A stretch of DNA of 64,000 bases from Candidatus [Bacteroides] periocalifornicus (GCA_001421095.1 LIIK01000008.1:11157-75156), one strand, 5' to 3'; positions 1-10,590 are shown, counted from the first letter of the stretch. Numbers and translations: made by a program. The notes: generated by a model from the letters alone, not told the origin.

Positions 1-2
1 GC

Positions 3-275
3 CGAGAAATGGCGCTGCTCATGATGGCAGATTCCATAGAGGCTGCCTCGCGTAGCCTGAAGGTTATAACCGAGGAGAGCCTCCAGGAGCTTGTGGATAA
101 GATTATAGCCAACCAGCAGCGTGAGGAACAGTACGCAGATACGAACCTCACCTTCAGGGATGTGAAGATAGTAAAGGAACTCTTTGTAAGCAAGCTGCAG
201 AATATTTACCACACGAGGATCGAGTACCCCGCAGAAGTGGACAGCGAGCAGGAAAAGAAATCGTCAGAATCATAG
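3..275 (+). CDS. C-terminal end of a 7TM-HD phosphodiesterase-like protein (partial)
   Basis: The reading frame is open from base 3, so the gene enters from the left edge and only about 90 C-terminal residues are present. The segment MMADSIEAASRSL, followed by ITEESLQELVDKII and LTFRDVKIVKELF, is the characteristic end of the YqfF/PgpH-type HDIG proteins, which are membrane proteins with a cytoplasmic HD phosphohydrolase domain. In other phyla members degrade cyclic di-AMP; the substrate here is inferred only from the family. The tail NIYHTRIEYP matches Bacteroidetes members as I know them. The catalytic HD residues lie outside the window. It is followed 54 bp later by the next gene on the same strand. 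Confidence 0.75.
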   Translation, partial: REMALLMMADSIEAASRSLKVITEESLQELVDKIIANQQREEQYADTNLTFRDVKIVKELFVSKLQNIYHTRIEYPAEVDSEQEKKSSES

Positions 276-344
276 AATTCACATTGTTAAAATGAGTTTT
301 TAACTGCTTCAAAAGGCCAAAATAGAACGATGGATGCAGAGACG

Positions 345-1652
345 ATGATAGTAACGGAGCAGACCTATATTAACTTGCTGCGTAGCGAGGTGGTGCCGGC
401 TCTTGGGTGTACAGAACCCATAGCTGTGGCGCTGGCAGTAGCCCGGGCGCGTGAGGCTCTCCCTGGCCAATGTGTACGTGTATCGGTGGCCACAAGCGCC
501 AATATCTATAAAAACGGTATGGGGGTCGGAATCCCAGGCACTGGCCAAACCGGGCTAACCATTGCTGCCGCTCTAGGCGCTATAGAGGGACGGTCTGCCG
601 ACAGCCTAGAGTTGCTAAAGCACGTGAATGCCGAGGTAGTGGCTAGGGCTCGCCAGCTGGTGGCCGAGGGGGCGGTAGACATCCACATTCAGGAGGGGTC
701 GCCTAAGCTGTATGTGCGTGCCACACTGCATGATAAGGAGGGCAATGTGGCTACCTGTACTATACAGGATAAGCACTCGTCCATAGCAGAGGTTACGCTG
801 AATGGCAAATCGCTGCTTGCGGGTGGCGACGGAACGGTGGATGATAGCGAATGCCATGCAGCACCTAGCGATGGGAGCGCGGCTAGGGCTATCACGGTGG
901 CCGGAATTTTCGATTTTGCCGATAGAGTCCCGATAGAAAAGATTGCATTTATACTTGAGAGCGAGAAGCTTAATAGAAAGATTGCGCAGGAGGGGCTCTC
1001 TGGCAACTACGGCCTTGAGGTGGGACGGAAAATAAAAGAGAGAATGGAGGCTGGCACGCTCGGGAAGGGGCTGATGACCGAGGCGATGGCAATGACCGCG
1101 GCAGCTAGCGATGCCCGTATGGCGGGTTCTACCACCCCGGTAATGAGCAATTCGGGGAGTGGGAACCAAGGGATTACCGCAACGCTCCCCGTGGTGGCTG
1201 CGGCAGACTATTTACACTCTAGCACCGAGAAGCTAACCAGGGCACTGGCCCTCTCGCACCTAGTGGCCATACACATCAAAGGGTATCTCGGTAGACTGTC
1301 GGCGCTCTGCGGCTGCGTGGTGGCCTCTTCTGGCGCTGGCTGCGGAATAGCCTACCTAATGGGCGGGGGTGAAAAGGAGGTGGAAGCTACGATTAAGAAT
1401 ATGCTTGGGAGCGTAACCGGGATGCTTTGCGATGGTGCCAAGGTCGGCTGTGCGCTTAAGGTCAGTTCTGGGGTAAGCACGGCGGTAACCTCAGCGCTCC
1501 TCGCAATGGAGGGTTCCTGTATATCGGCCAATGACGGGATCATTGAGACTGATATAGAGCGTTGTATCCGTAATCTCGGCAACATCGGGGCAGAGGGCAT
1601 GCGTGAGACCGACGAGATGGTTCTGGAAATCATGACGCACAAGGCAGAGTAG
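345..1652 (+). CDS. cyuA: UPF0597 / L-cysteine desulfidase-like protein (CyuA family)
   Basis: This is a UPF0597-family protein, known from CyuA (YhaM) and related to the alpha subunit of iron-sulfur L-serine dehydratases. CyuA-type enzymes split L-cysteine to pyruvate, ammonia and sulfide in the cytoplasm. The N-terminal GCTEP motif lies about 21 residues in, followed by glycine-rich segments such as NSGSGNQGI and a Cys-rich stretch with CGC and GAGCG that could hold an iron-sulfur cluster. The length of about 435 residues is normal for the family. An alternative ATG lies 15 bp upstream at 330; I prefer 345 because the homologous core begins right after it. Substrate (cysteine or serine) cannot be settled from sequence. 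Confidence 0.82.
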   Translation: MIVTEQTYINLLRSEVVPALGCTEPIAVALAVARAREALPGQCVRVSVATSANIYKNGMGVGIPGTGQTGLTIAAALGAIEGRSADSLELLKHVNAEVVARARQLVAEGAVDIHIQEGSPKLYVRATLHDKEGNVATCTIQDKHSSIAEVTLNGKSLLAGGDGTVDDSECHAAPSDGSAARAITVAGIFDFADRVPIEKIAFILESEKLNRKIAQEGLSGNYGLEVGRKIKERMEAGTLGKGLMTEAMAMTAAASDARMAGSTTPVMSNSGSGNQGITATLPVVAAADYLHSSTEKLTRALALSHLVAIHIKGYLGRLSALCGCVVASSGAGCGIAYLMGGGEKEVEATIKNMLGSVTGMLCDGAKVGCALKVSSGVSTAVTSALLAMEGSCISANDGIIETDIERCIRNLGNIGAEGMRETDEMVLEIMTHKAE

Positions 1653-1692
1653 GGTGATCGGCAAGCAACTGGTTAGCAATAGCGTAGCGAGA

Positions 1693-1738
1693 TACGGAGA
1701 GCGGATGGAATTATCCACCCGCTCTCTCCGTAGATTTT
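1693..1738 (+). terminator. Hairpin, probable terminator after the UPF0597 gene
   Basis: The arms TACGGAGAGCGG and CCGCTCTCTCCGTA pair with a small bulge and are followed by a short T-containing stretch. It sits 40 bp after the stop codon of the UPF0597 gene. The poly-T tract is weak, so it may be imperfectly terminating. The rest of the 1653-1997 interval shows only the aroC promoter. Confidence 0.5.
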
Positions 1739-1953
1739 GCCTGTCCTTGGGATGGATTTCTACCACTGTTTGCGGGCATTTTGTCAATAAAAACGGCATA
1801 TCTACGCTGTTGCATAATATTGACTAAGGAGCTTATTTGAGGAGCGAATTTGAGTTTTTCAACAGGTTAAACCCTTTTCTAGGAAAGGGAACGATTGCAA
1901 TAGGGCTTGAGGATCTGGGCTTCTGGTTTCGTGGTTTTCTAGAGAAATGCGGC

Positions 1954-1961
1954 TACCTTTG
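1954..1961 (+). promoter_or_regulatory. -7 promoter element TACCTTTG for aroC
   Basis: This is an exact match to the Bacteroidetes TAnnTTTG -7 box, 36 bp before the aroC start codon, which implies a short leader. No convincing -33 TTG was found at the usual spacing. Confidence 0.7.
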
Positions 1962-1997
1962 CGGTGCAAGAAGTGCGGATTCTACTAGAGGCAGACT

Positions 1998-3005
1998 ATG
2001 AATAGCCTAGGACATAGCCTGAGGGTATCGCTGCAAGGGGAGTCACATGGGCCAGCGCTAGTGGTGGTGGTGGATGGGCTTCCAGCAGGACTGCCAGTGC
2101 GCGAGGAGGTTTTCTCGGCAGATTTGGCGAGGAGACGCCCCCAAGGAGACTGTGCCACGGCTAGGCAAGAGCCAGATGTACTCCACCTGCTGACTGGCAT
2201 ACACCAAGGGTACACTACGGGGGCTCCGGTGACGGTGAGCATAGAGAATAGGGAGGCAAATAGTGCTGATTACCAAGATATAGAGAATTTTCCACGTCCA
2301 GGTCATGCCGATTTTGTGGCACAACAAAAATATGGGGAGTATTGCGACCTACGTGGTGGTGGAGTTTTTTCTGGTCGGACTACGGTAGGCATAGTCGTGG
2401 CCGGGACGCTGGCAGGTATGATGCTTAGGGGTGTGCGGGTGGAGGCGAAAGTAGAGAGTGTAGGCGGACGCACTGATTGGGCTGCGTACCTGCACGAGGT
2501 GACGGCTGAAGGCGATTCTCTAGGGGGCATTGTAACGTGCGAGGCCTCTGGAGTCCCGGCTGGGTGGGGCGATCCCTATTTTGATTCTGTGGAGTCGCTC
2601 CTTGCGCATGGACTTTTCGCCATACCAGGAGTTAAAGGGGTGGAGTTTGGTGACGGGTTCGCTGCCGCTAGCCTGCGTGGCTCTGAGTATAACGATGCTA
2701 TTATAGATGCTGGTGGGCAAACGGCTACCAATCATTGCGGTGGGGTGAATGGGGGGATATCTAACGGTAACCAGTTACGATTCAGAGTGGTTGCACGTCC
2801 GCCAGCTAGCATACGGCGAGAGCAGCAGAGCTATAGTAGGCGCACGGGACAGGTAGAGCCCATTCGGGTACAGGGGCGGCACGATTCGTGCTTCGTTACA
2901 CGGCTCCCAGTGGTGGTGGAGGCTATGACAAAGCTGGTGCTAGGGGATTTGGCCTTGAGGCGAATGGCGGAGTTGGGGGGGAGGAAGCTTTTTAACGAGG
3001 GTTAG
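1998..3005 (+). CDS. aroC: Chorismate synthase
   Basis: Chorismate synthase converts 5-enolpyruvylshikimate-3-phosphate to chorismate, the last step of the shikimate pathway, using reduced FMN in the cytoplasm. The sequence shows the family signatures GESHG at residues 14-18, then FPRPGHADF, and RGGGVFSGRTT for substrate and FMN binding. The late region has GGVNGGISNG and a long basic, proline-rich stretch typical of the enzyme. The length is 335 residues, slightly shorter than the usual 350-360. It is a single gene with its own TACCTTTG promoter, and no other shikimate genes are nearby. The stop is TAG. Confidence 0.96.
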   Translation: MNSLGHSLRVSLQGESHGPALVVVVDGLPAGLPVREEVFSADLARRRPQGDCATARQEPDVLHLLTGIHQGYTTGAPVTVSIENREANSADYQDIENFPRPGHADFVAQQKYGEYCDLRGGGVFSGRTTVGIVVAGTLAGMMLRGVRVEAKVESVGGRTDWAAYLHEVTAEGDSLGGIVTCEASGVPAGWGDPYFDSVESLLAHGLFAIPGVKGVEFGDGFAAASLRGSEYNDAIIDAGGQTATNHCGGVNGGISNGNQLRFRVVARPPASIRREQQSYSRRTGQVEPIRVQGRHDSCFVTRLPVVVEAMTKLVLGDLALRRMAELGGRKLFNEG

Positions 3006-3157
3006 TTTTTCTGCTCATCGGTTTTTACGCATAAATATGGGCGTGTGCTGCTGTGATTGATAAATAGGATGCGGAATTGCCGATAGAAGGTAGATAATAA
3101 GTTAATAATTCGTCTTATTTACTTCGTGAAGACGGGTAGTTAGTAGGAAAGATATCC

Positions 3158-3191
3158 CCGTTCACCCGAATCGGAAGGAGGGGGTGAACGG
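3158..3191. repeat. Perfect 10-bp inverted repeat upstream of the PKD gene promoter
   Basis: The arms CCGTTCACCC (3158-3167) and GGGTGAACGG (3182-3191) are separated by 14 bp. There is no T tract, so it is not a classic terminator. It lies 25 bp upstream of the TAACTTTG box of the giant PKD gene, a position where an operator would sit. The rest of the 3006-3330 interval is otherwise unremarkable. Confidence 0.5.
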
Positions 3192-3215
3192 AATAGTAGA
3201 TTGGAATAATATTGC

Positions 3216-3223
3216 TAACTTTG
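3216..3223 (+). promoter_or_regulatory. -7 promoter element TAACTTTG for the PKD protein gene
   Basis: This matches TAnnTTTG. The distance to the chosen start codon at 3331 is 108 bp, so the transcript would carry an approximately 100-nt leader. The -33 element is not clear. Confidence 0.5.
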
Positions 3224-3330
3224 CGCTGCGAACGGATGCCATCAGTTTACGCAAGTGAGACGGGTGCTTTGGCTGGGAAATCCAACGGAAAGCGAGGACT
3301 GATGCGGGCCTGCGGCATGGAGGATAGGAG

Positions 3331-6300
3331 ATGCGGAAGAGTATACTGAGGGGATGTTTAGGTCGTTTTGGCGCGCTGCGTGTCGCACGGTGGCGTGCGG
3401 GGCAAGTGCTGGCTTTGGTAGCGGTGCTTACGGTGATGCTGGCAATGACTGCCCATGCGCAGCCAACGGCATTCCCCACGTTACCAGATGGTACGACCAC
3501 CTGTGCAGGGGCGCGCTCCATAATTCTTCCATCTCAGCCCACCGCGGTGAAGATGCGCCTAGTGGTGTGGGATGGGATCTGCTGCACGGGGATTGAGAGC
3601 TTTACGGTATACGAGAATGTGGGTACAGGCTACCAGAAAACCCCTGTGAGCCAGGTGCTGGAGACTCTGCTGAACTCCACTACTCTTCAGCCAGTTAGTT
3701 CGAATACCAAATGGAAGTATCTTGATTTCACCCTGCCGTCTTCAGCTGTGGGGAAGACTTTTAGGATTGTCAATACGAATAACGTCTTCCATCTGGGCAT
3801 TTTTGCAGCCCCTAATCCCCCCGACGACCTCTACAGTTACCTTCCTGCTGAAACGCCTTTGAGTACGAGCATCGTTTTGCAAGAGGAGCGGTATGTGGGG
3901 AGCAATAAGGTATTCCAGCCAATTACGAATATTGTCGGCGGTGTAAAGCAGGTAGAGGTATGCGCGGGAAGAGGACTCCGGCTAAGCGCGGCAATCGATT
4001 CCAAGGATCGATACTCCTACGAGTGGCGGCCTGGCGACGGGATAAAGTCGCCATTCGATAGCGCCGTGGTAGAGTTTGAACCGTTTGATTACACGCCGAC
4101 CCCCAGGATCGTCAAAGTGCTACGTACAGGGGTCTGCGAACTCACGAATCCCTCCAAGCCAGGAGCACATGTCATTTGGGATTCTGTACGGATAGTGGTG
4201 AAGCCTCCGATTCAACCCAAACTCACGGTGCCAGAGGCTAAGGGATGTGCAGGTCGAGAACTCTACTTTAAGCTAGAGAATCTCAAGCCGGGCTACCATG
4301 TTCAGTGGTACTACATAAAGAATGGGACGGGAAACCCTGTTATACCCTACCCTCCTGTTGTACCCGCCCCTCCGCTCCCTTCTGGTATTGTAAAGTTGTG
4401 GGAGGAAACGGTAACGGGCAATATGGCTGAGTATAAGGCTAATCCAGTAGGTACACCCGTTCCACCGAGTGCGCCACTAGTTCCAGCATTCCTGTATGAA
4501 TCTGAAATCCCTACCAATTTAACAGGAGGGGAGATAAGCCATCGGCTCGGAGTGCGGGTTTCTGATGGCGACTGCTACTGGGAGCAGTACGTCACCATCA
4601 CCGTTTACCCCTCGGTGCTTAAACCGAATTTTGATGTGCCAGCAGGTCCTATCTGCTCCCCGGTTCTCCACCACCAGTATGAGGATCACAACTATACTGG
4701 CCAGCCTAGGAGGGCTAAGTATCTCTGGGAGTTCGATGTGACCAACGAGCTCGGCGTGCTTTCCAGCTCCGATATGGTCTTACCCGCACCTCAAGACTAC
4801 GTATGGGAGGATAACGCTACGCTCACCAAGACTATAAAGGTGCGCTGCACGGTTACTGACGCTTCAGGGAACTGTAAGAACTCGGACGAGAAAACCTTTG
4901 TCCTGAAGACCGGCATCAAACCAGCTATTACGGTTGAGGTTGACCCCAACTCAGGCTGTCTTCCCGTGAAGATAAATTATAGGAGCAATGACCCCGCAAT
5001 CTACATCCAGAGCTACCAGTGGGATCTGCTACAGAAAACGGGCGGGACGTTCACCTCGGTGGCCAGCAGTACTACGGCAGCGGGTCAGTTCTTAGGTATA
5101 CCCTTAGATCCCAGCAAGGAGACGAGGGTTCGGCTTAGGGTTCTCAATCAGAACTCCTGCCCAGGATCGAGCGAGGCTGCGCTGAGGATAAAGCCCAACG
5201 CTAAGCTAGGCTCGCTTGCCGCTACGGTGGTTAATCCCTGTAGTCCAGAGTTTAAGGTGAAGATTGAGGGTCTGAATTTGAGCGGTGCGGACAGCTGTGT
5301 ATGGAGCATAGGCGATCCGCTGGCTCTGGGGACGTACCAGCTGCACGAGATGGGGAAAATGAACATCACCGATGTGCATAAGGAGACCACAATCACGTTT
5401 GAGAACTACACTCCTACCCCCTACCAGAAGTACGTACACCTGGAATTGAGGCGAGGATCAGACTGTGGGGTGCGTGATAGCATTCTGGTCACTGTGCCGA
5501 GCTACATGAAGGCCGTAATGGAAGTGGATGAACCAGAGAAATGTCCCAGCAATGCGGCAGGTGAACGTTTGATACACGTGGTGGACAAGTCTATAGCGCC
5601 TACTACGGCTACCCGGACATGGCTGATAGATGGGGTAGCAGCAACACCTGAACCTGGGAGCTCCCATCCAAACTATTACTTCAAGCTGACGAATCCCAGC
5701 ACCACCATATCTAAGCAGCAAACTATAAAGCTCAGCCTGACAGATAATCCCCCAGCACCCATTCCGCCAGCACCGCCAACCCCTCCTGCTTGCCCCAGTA
5801 GCACGGAGGTTGCACTTACCACGTATCCTCGGGTAGATCCACAATTCACTGCTGAGTACGGAACACCACCTACTATCTGGAATGTGGGGGTAGAGCTTTG
5901 CGCCGACCAAGAAGTCACGCTCAGGGCTACGGGAGCAGAAAAATATGAGTGGATATCCTATGTAACGGCATTGCCAGGTGAGACCCCGGCAATTCAGGGT
6001 GAGGGTGCGCAAATAACGGGTAAATTTACAAATGAAACCGCTGCCAACATCGCCCATCATGTAGTACTCACAGGTTCGAATAGCAAGGGATGCACTGGCA
6101 AGGCAGAGCGCGATTTCATCTTAAAGCCCGGGATAAGGGCTGCTTTCAAGGCAAAGACTCTCGACAGCTGCACGCCCTACAAGCTCCAGTTGATAAGCGA
6201 AACGAAATCAGCCCTCGCTCCCAATATCATAGAGAACTGGAATCTGGATGGAGGCGTTCCCTCCTCCGATCCACTGGATCCTCCTGGTACTTATGAATAT

Positions 6301-9300
6301 ACCACGCCAGGCTCGCACACCGTTACGCTAACGGCGCAGAATAACGTTCCAGGTAACTCCTGCGATGCCGTAGCACCAATGTCATTCACCTTTGAGGTGT
6401 TGCCGCCCATATCGGTTAATGTATCGGGTGTTTCCCCTTCCACAATGGTTTGTGCACCCGAGACCCTGACATTCAATTGCACGGCCAATGGGGCAGAAAC
6501 GTTGACATGGTTCTTCGAGTCACCCTATGTTGGCGATGGCCAAGAGTTCCCTGTTCCTCCTGCTACTGCGTCCCATACGTACCAGAATACAACGGATAAC
6601 GAGATTCACCACATCGTTAAAGTCATTGGTAAGAACCGACGGGGTTGTGGCGATAAACCTGGGAGCGTGGCGACACAGGAGGTGATAATTCTGCCCCAGC
6701 CGCAGAAGAAGATCTCGTTTAAGGAGTTGAACCTCTGCTCGCCCATCCGTGTACGATTCGGCTCAGATGCGGGTATGTTTGATATGAGCGAGTGGAAGTT
6801 TACGCCCACAGGTCCGCATGCTACAACGCACGGACAGCAAGAAATTCGTACTCTACAGGTCGGCAAACTGGATTCTATACCGCTGAAGAATGATCACGAT
6901 ACAGATCCCATAGTCTACGAAGTAGAGTTCAAAGCGTGGAAGATTTGGACTTTTGGTGGTATCTCTAAGTCATGTCCATTTGGCCCAGAAAAGATTGACG
7001 ACAAGGTGACGGTTCCACCGCTTTTGAAACCGCTAGTAGTTCCTTCAGACACAGAAGTCTGCTCTGGAACAAAGGTGGTTTTCACGGATAATACTACTGG
7101 GGGCGACGTCCAGCAAGAGTGGACCTTTGAGGATGTGCAGGGCGGAAACCTTGTGACAGACAGGGGAACGCTAGTAGATTATACGTTTGTCAACACGAGT
7201 AGAGCTGCAAAGGAGTTTGATGTAAAGCTTCGGTCGCTCCAAACCAGCTATGGGTGTGTAAAGGAGTCGCACTATCCAATCCTAGTAATGCCGCGTATTC
7301 AGGCAGATTTCAAGATTAAAGAGACGGATAAGTGCGCATACCCTTACCCCATTACATTCACGCCGACCGAAACGGGAGGGGACGATCCTACACAGTTCAG
7401 TACCCAGTGCGATTGGGATTTTGGCTATGTGTGGCCCCATCCAGGTGGTGCGCAACAGCAGGATGTAAGGAGTGATTTCGGAGCAGTCTCGCACAATTTC
7501 AGGAATCACTTACCCAATGCCACTATCTCGTATCAGGTTAAGCTTAACGTAAAGCAAACCTACCTGAACTCAGGTAAAGTGTGCCAGCATGACACGACGC
7601 AAACTGTGGTGATCCCCCCCGAATTACGGCCTGTATTCGATCCCGTGCCAGAGAGGTTTTGCGTTCCCGATGAGGTGGAATTTACCCACACATCTTCTGG
7701 AGGCATAGAACATGTGGTTTGGGACTTTGGCGATGAGAATAAGCTCGATACGGTATCAACTGTAACGAAGGTTAAACACAAGTACCAGAACGAGGCGATC
7801 ACAACGCCTACACCGTACACCGTAACGCTTACGGCTCACAGGGGAAAGTGCGCCCAGAAAGCCGAACGTATCATTACGGCCTACCCCAAAGTTAAGCCTG
7901 AGTTCACGGTGGATCAGAGCGAATTCTGCTCGCCTACAAAAATGAGGATAAAGAATAGTACTAAGAATGGGATGACATTCGACTGGACTATCACGGGTGT
8001 AGGCCTCACACCAGTAACGATACCCTCAACCACAACACTCGATGATGTGGAGACGCCCGACCTCATCAATACCAATAGCAACAGCGAGATCGATATCACC
8101 CTGCGTCTTCTTGCAAAGGCTGACTATGGAGGAGGGTTGGTGTGCCAGAATTCTAAAGAGGCAACCTACAAGCTACTCCCTCCTGTTAAAGCTCAATTTA
8201 CCCCATCGGTTACCATAGGGTGCAATCCCTTGGATGTGAACATCACCAACCTCAGCACGGGGCTAGGTAGCTACTCTTGGTATGTTGACGGGGCGCCCAT
8301 GGGTACTGAAGCGCAACCCACGTTTAGATTTGAAAATACGGATAAGGAAAATCCGCGAACCCTAGTTTTACGGCTCGAGTCGAAGAATCGTCTCTACGAT
8401 GCCAAAAAGCCAGTGGCGGCTTGCTGGGATGCCCAGGAGGTCTCGCTCACTGTACACCCGAAGCTAGACTCTATATTTGAGCTCGATAAGCAGGACGGAT
8501 GCTCCCCGCTGACCGTAGAGCCCAAGGTTTCCTTCCCTTCCTCTGCGTATGGGTATAGCTGGGATTTCTCTGGAGGTACACCCGCTACAAGCTCGGCAGA
8601 AGTACCCGGGGCTGTAGTATTCCAGAACGTGACGAATGCGCCTCCAGTTTTAGTCAAACGCAAGATTAAGCTAACCACATTTGTTGCAGCAGCTACGCAG
8701 TGTTCCAAGGTCTACGAGCGTGAAGTCACCGTCTTTCCGAGGGCCTATCCTGATTTTAGCATAACAGCCAATGGATGTTCACCCTTGCAGGCTGTGGTGC
8801 ATGATCAGAGTGTGCTTAGAGATGGAGAGGGAACTTACGAATGGGAACTGGACAACGGGCTAAAGAGCAGCGAGCAGAACCCCGTTCTTACGCTTGTCAA
8901 CAATTCGTATACTACAGATGTGTCGTATACTGTGAAACTCAGGCTTCGCTCTAAGGATGGGTGTGTAGATTCAACCACACAGTCTGTAACGGTATACCCG
9001 CGCCCGAAGGCAGCCTTTGTCGTGGTTGGCGATAGTGAGAAATGCCCACCGTTTGATGTCGAATTGCAGAATCAGAGTGAGGGTACAGGGCTTACCCATA
9101 CATTCGATTTTGGCGACGGGGCTTCGCAGACTACCACGACACTTGCCCCGATAACCCATAGGTATGATAATCACACCTCCGATAAGGTGGGCTATACCAT
9201 CAACCTCGTTGTTGTGAATAACCATAACTGTACTGACACCACATCGCGCACAGTGGTGGTCTTTCCGACCGTGGTTGCCGATTTTGACTTCGATCCTGGT

Positions 9301-10590
9301 ACTCCTCGGTGTAGCCCATCGGTAGTCAACATGGTGAATAGGAGTACGGGTGGCTTTAAGTACGAATGGAATTTTGGCGATGGCACAACGATTGACATGC
9401 CTGAACCCACGCACACCTTTGTGAATAAGGATCCTGCAGATAAGACATTCTCGGTAACCCTGAATGTAGCCTCAGAGTTTGATTGCAAGGCAACAGTCAC
9501 CAAGCAGCTTACGGTATTCGCAACACCGTTGGCATATTTTGAGGCTGCGCCACCATTGCAGGTATTCCCGAATTCTACGATACATTTGAGGAATCTCACC
9601 GAACCACAGCCGAGCACCTGGTCTTACTATTGGGATTTCAACGATGGGTACGACAGTCATGATAAGTCGCCAGCCGATCATAAGTATAGGCGTTGGGCAC
9701 CCAAGGAATGGGATTTCGCCTACACCGTAAAACTTGTGGTGAATGCCCCCAACTGCTCAGACACCGCCATTCAGAAGGTGTACATATATGCGCCGTTGCC
9801 CAATACCAAGTTCACAGCAAACCGCTTTGAGGATTGCGTACCAATGCGTGTTTTCTTCAGGAACGATACGGAGGGCGCTACTGATTACCTCTGGGAGTTT
9901 GGCGATGGTACAACGAGTACGGATCAAGAGCCCATACATGATTACACTCGGCCAGGGATCTATCACGTTAAGCTGACGGCAACAGGCGATGGAGGTGTGA
10001 ACTACGCCTACGGTGTATTCATCGCCTATGAGAGGCCGGTGGCTAAATTCAAGATGTTCCCCTCTAAAGTAATGTTACCCAATGCGCTAGTGAAGGCACA
10101 GCATGAAACGGTAGGCGTGAACAAATTCTGGTGGGACTTCGGCGATGGTGCTGTATCCACCGAAGAGGCCCCCGTGCATGAGTATCAGGCTCCAGGGGAG
10201 TATAGGGTCTCGCTAAAGGTTGAGAACAGTGCTGGTTGCACGGATACAACTTCCCGTAGCCCAGGTGTCATAGTACTTCCAGTAGGTAAGATCAGGTTTC
10301 CTGATGTCTTCCAGCCCAACGAGAACGGCAGTAACGGAGGAAGTTACGATGAACACGATGTCAAGAACCAGGTCTTCCACCCCTATACCGATGGTATCTC
10401 AGTCTATACCCTCCAAATCTATAGCCGTTGGGGCGAGTTGATCTTTGAATCGCACGATGTGGCCAAAGGTTGGGATGGCTATAGGAGCGGTAAGCTTTGC
10501 GATGCAGGCGTTTATACCTACCGTTCGTTCGGGCAGTTCTTTAATGGTGAGGTGTTTGATGTGAGGGGTAATGTAACCTTATTGCGATGA
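3331..10590 (+). CDS. Giant PKD-domain surface protein with type B T9SS C-terminal domain (SprB-like)
   Basis: This is a 2419-residue secreted protein. Residues 1-43 form a long signal peptide ending AHA before QP. The body is a chain of Ig-like/PKD modules, each carrying Cys pairs. The classic FGDG turn is seen near residues 1927, 2015, 2190 and 2270, with WDFGD near 1467 and WDFNDG between them. From about residue 2320 the sequence FPDVFQPN, followed by YSRWGELIFES and GWDGYRSGK, is the gliding-motility-associated type B C-terminal domain recognised by the type IX secretion system. Such proteins are exported to the cell surface as adhesins, as with SprB in Flavobacterium. The stop codon overlaps the next gene, a PorP/SprF homologue, in the order known for sprB-sprF pairs. 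Whether this organism glides is unknown. Confidence 0.9.
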   Translation: MRKSILRGCLGRFGALRVARWRAGQVLALVAVLTVMLAMTAHAQPTAFPTLPDGTTTCAGARSIILPSQPTAVKMRLVVWDGICCTGIESFTVYENVGTGYQKTPVSQVLETLLNSTTLQPVSSNTKWKYLDFTLPSSAVGKTFRIVNTNNVFHLGIFAAPNPPDDLYSYLPAETPLSTSIVLQEERYVGSNKVFQPITNIVGGVKQVEVCAGRGLRLSAAIDSKDRYSYEWRPGDGIKSPFDSAVVEFEPFDYTPTPRIVKVLRTGVCELTNPSKPGAHVIWDSVRIVVKPPIQPKLTVPEAKGCAGRELYFKLENLKPGYHVQWYYIKNGTGNPVIPYPPVVPAPPLPSGIVKLWEETVTGNMAEYKANPVGTPVPPSAPLVPAFLYESEIPTNLTGGEISHRLGVRVSDGDCYWEQYVTITVYPSVLKPNFDVPAGPICSPVLHHQYEDHNYTGQPRRAKYLWEFDVTNELGVLSSSDMVLPAPQDYVWEDNATLTKTIKVRCTVTDASGNCKNSDEKTFVLKTGIKPAITVEVDPNSGCLPVKINYRSNDPAIYIQSYQWDLLQKTGGTFTSVASSTTAAGQFLGIPLDPSKETRVRLRVLNQNSCPGSSEAALRIKPNAKLGSLAATVVNPCSPEFKVKIEGLNLSGADSCVWSIGDPLALGTYQLHEMGKMNITDVHKETTITFENYTPTPYQKYVHLELRRGSDCGVRDSILVTVPSYMKAVMEVDEPEKCPSNAAGERLIHVVDKSIAPTTATRTWLIDGVAATPEPGSSHPNYYFKLTNPSTTISKQQTIKLSLTDNPPAPIPPAPPTPPACPSSTEVALTTYPRVDPQFTAEYGTPPTIWNVGVELCADQEVTLRATGAEKYEWISYVTALPGETPAIQGEGAQITGKFTNETAANIAHHVVLTGSNSKGCTGKAERDFILKPGIRAAFKAKTLDSCTPYKLQLISETKSALAPNIIENWNLDGGVPSSDPLDPPGTYEYTTPGSHTVTLTAQNNVPGNSCDAVAPMSFTFEVLPPISVNVSGVSPSTMVCAPETLTFNCTANGAETLTWFFESPYVGDGQEFPVPPATASHTYQNTTDNEIHHIVKVIGKNRRGCGDKPGSVATQEVIILPQPQKKISFKELNLCSPIRVRFGSDAGMFDMSEWKFTPTGPHATTHGQQEIRTLQVGKLDSIPLKNDHDTDPIVYEVEFKAWKIWTFGGISKSCPFGPEKIDDKVTVPPLLKPLVVPSDTEVCSGTKVVFTDNTTGGDVQQEWTFEDVQGGNLVTDRGTLVDYTFVNTSRAAKEFDVKLRSLQTSYGCVKESHYPILVMPRIQADFKIKETDKCAYPYPITFTPTETGGDDPTQFSTQCDWDFGYVWPHPGGAQQQDVRSDFGAVSHNFRNHLPNATISYQVKLNVKQTYLNSGKVCQHDTTQTVVIPPELRPVFDPVPERFCVPDEVEFTHTSSGGIEHVVWDFGDENKLDTVSTVTKVKHKYQNEAITTPTPYTVTLTAHRGKCAQKAERIITAYPKVKPEFTVDQSEFCSPTKMRIKNSTKNGMTFDWTITGVGLTPVTIPSTTTLDDVETPDLINTNSNSEIDITLRLLAKADYGGGLVCQNSKEATYKLLPPVKAQFTPSVTIGCNPLDVNITNLSTGLGSYSWYVDGAPMGTEAQPTFRFENTDKENPRTLVLRLESKNRLYDAKKPVAACWDAQEVSLTVHPKLDSIFELDKQDGCSPLTVEPKVSFPSSAYGYSWDFSGGTPATSSAEVPGAVVFQNVTNAPPVLVKRKIKLTTFVAAATQCSKVYEREVTVFPRAYPDFSITANGCSPLQAVVHDQSVLRDGEGTYEWELDNGLKSSEQNPVLTLVNNSYTTDVSYTVKLRLRSKDGCVDSTTQSVTVYPRPKAAFVVVGDSEKCPPFDVELQNQSEGTGLTHTFDFGDGASQTTTTLAPITHRYDNHTSDKVGYTINLVVVNNHNCTDTTSRTVVVFPTVVADFDFDPGTPRCSPSVVNMVNRSTGGFKYEWNFGDGTTIDMPEPTHTFVNKDPADKTFSVTLNVASEFDCKATVTKQLTVFATPLAYFEAAPPLQVFPNSTIHLRNLTEPQPSTWSYYWDFNDGYDSHDKSPADHKYRRWAPKEWDFAYTVKLVVNAPNCSDTAIQKVYIYAPLPNTKFTANRFEDCVPMRVFFRNDTEGATDYLWEFGDGTTSTDQEPIHDYTRPGIYHVKLTATGDGGVNYAYGVFIAYERPVAKFKMFPSKVMLPNALVKAQHETVGVNKFWWDFGDGAVSTEEAPVHEYQAPGEYRVSLKVENSAGCTDTTSRSPGVIVLPVGKIRFPDVFQPNENGSNGGSYDEHDVKNQVFHPYTDGISVYTLQIYSRWGELIFESHDVAKGWDGYRSGKLCDAGVYTYRSFGQFFNGEVFDVRGNVTLLR

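Noticed and set aside
615..1169. Long minus-strand open frame inside the UPF0597 gene
   Set aside because: It is opposite a well-supported coding region with clear family motifs and has no features of its own.
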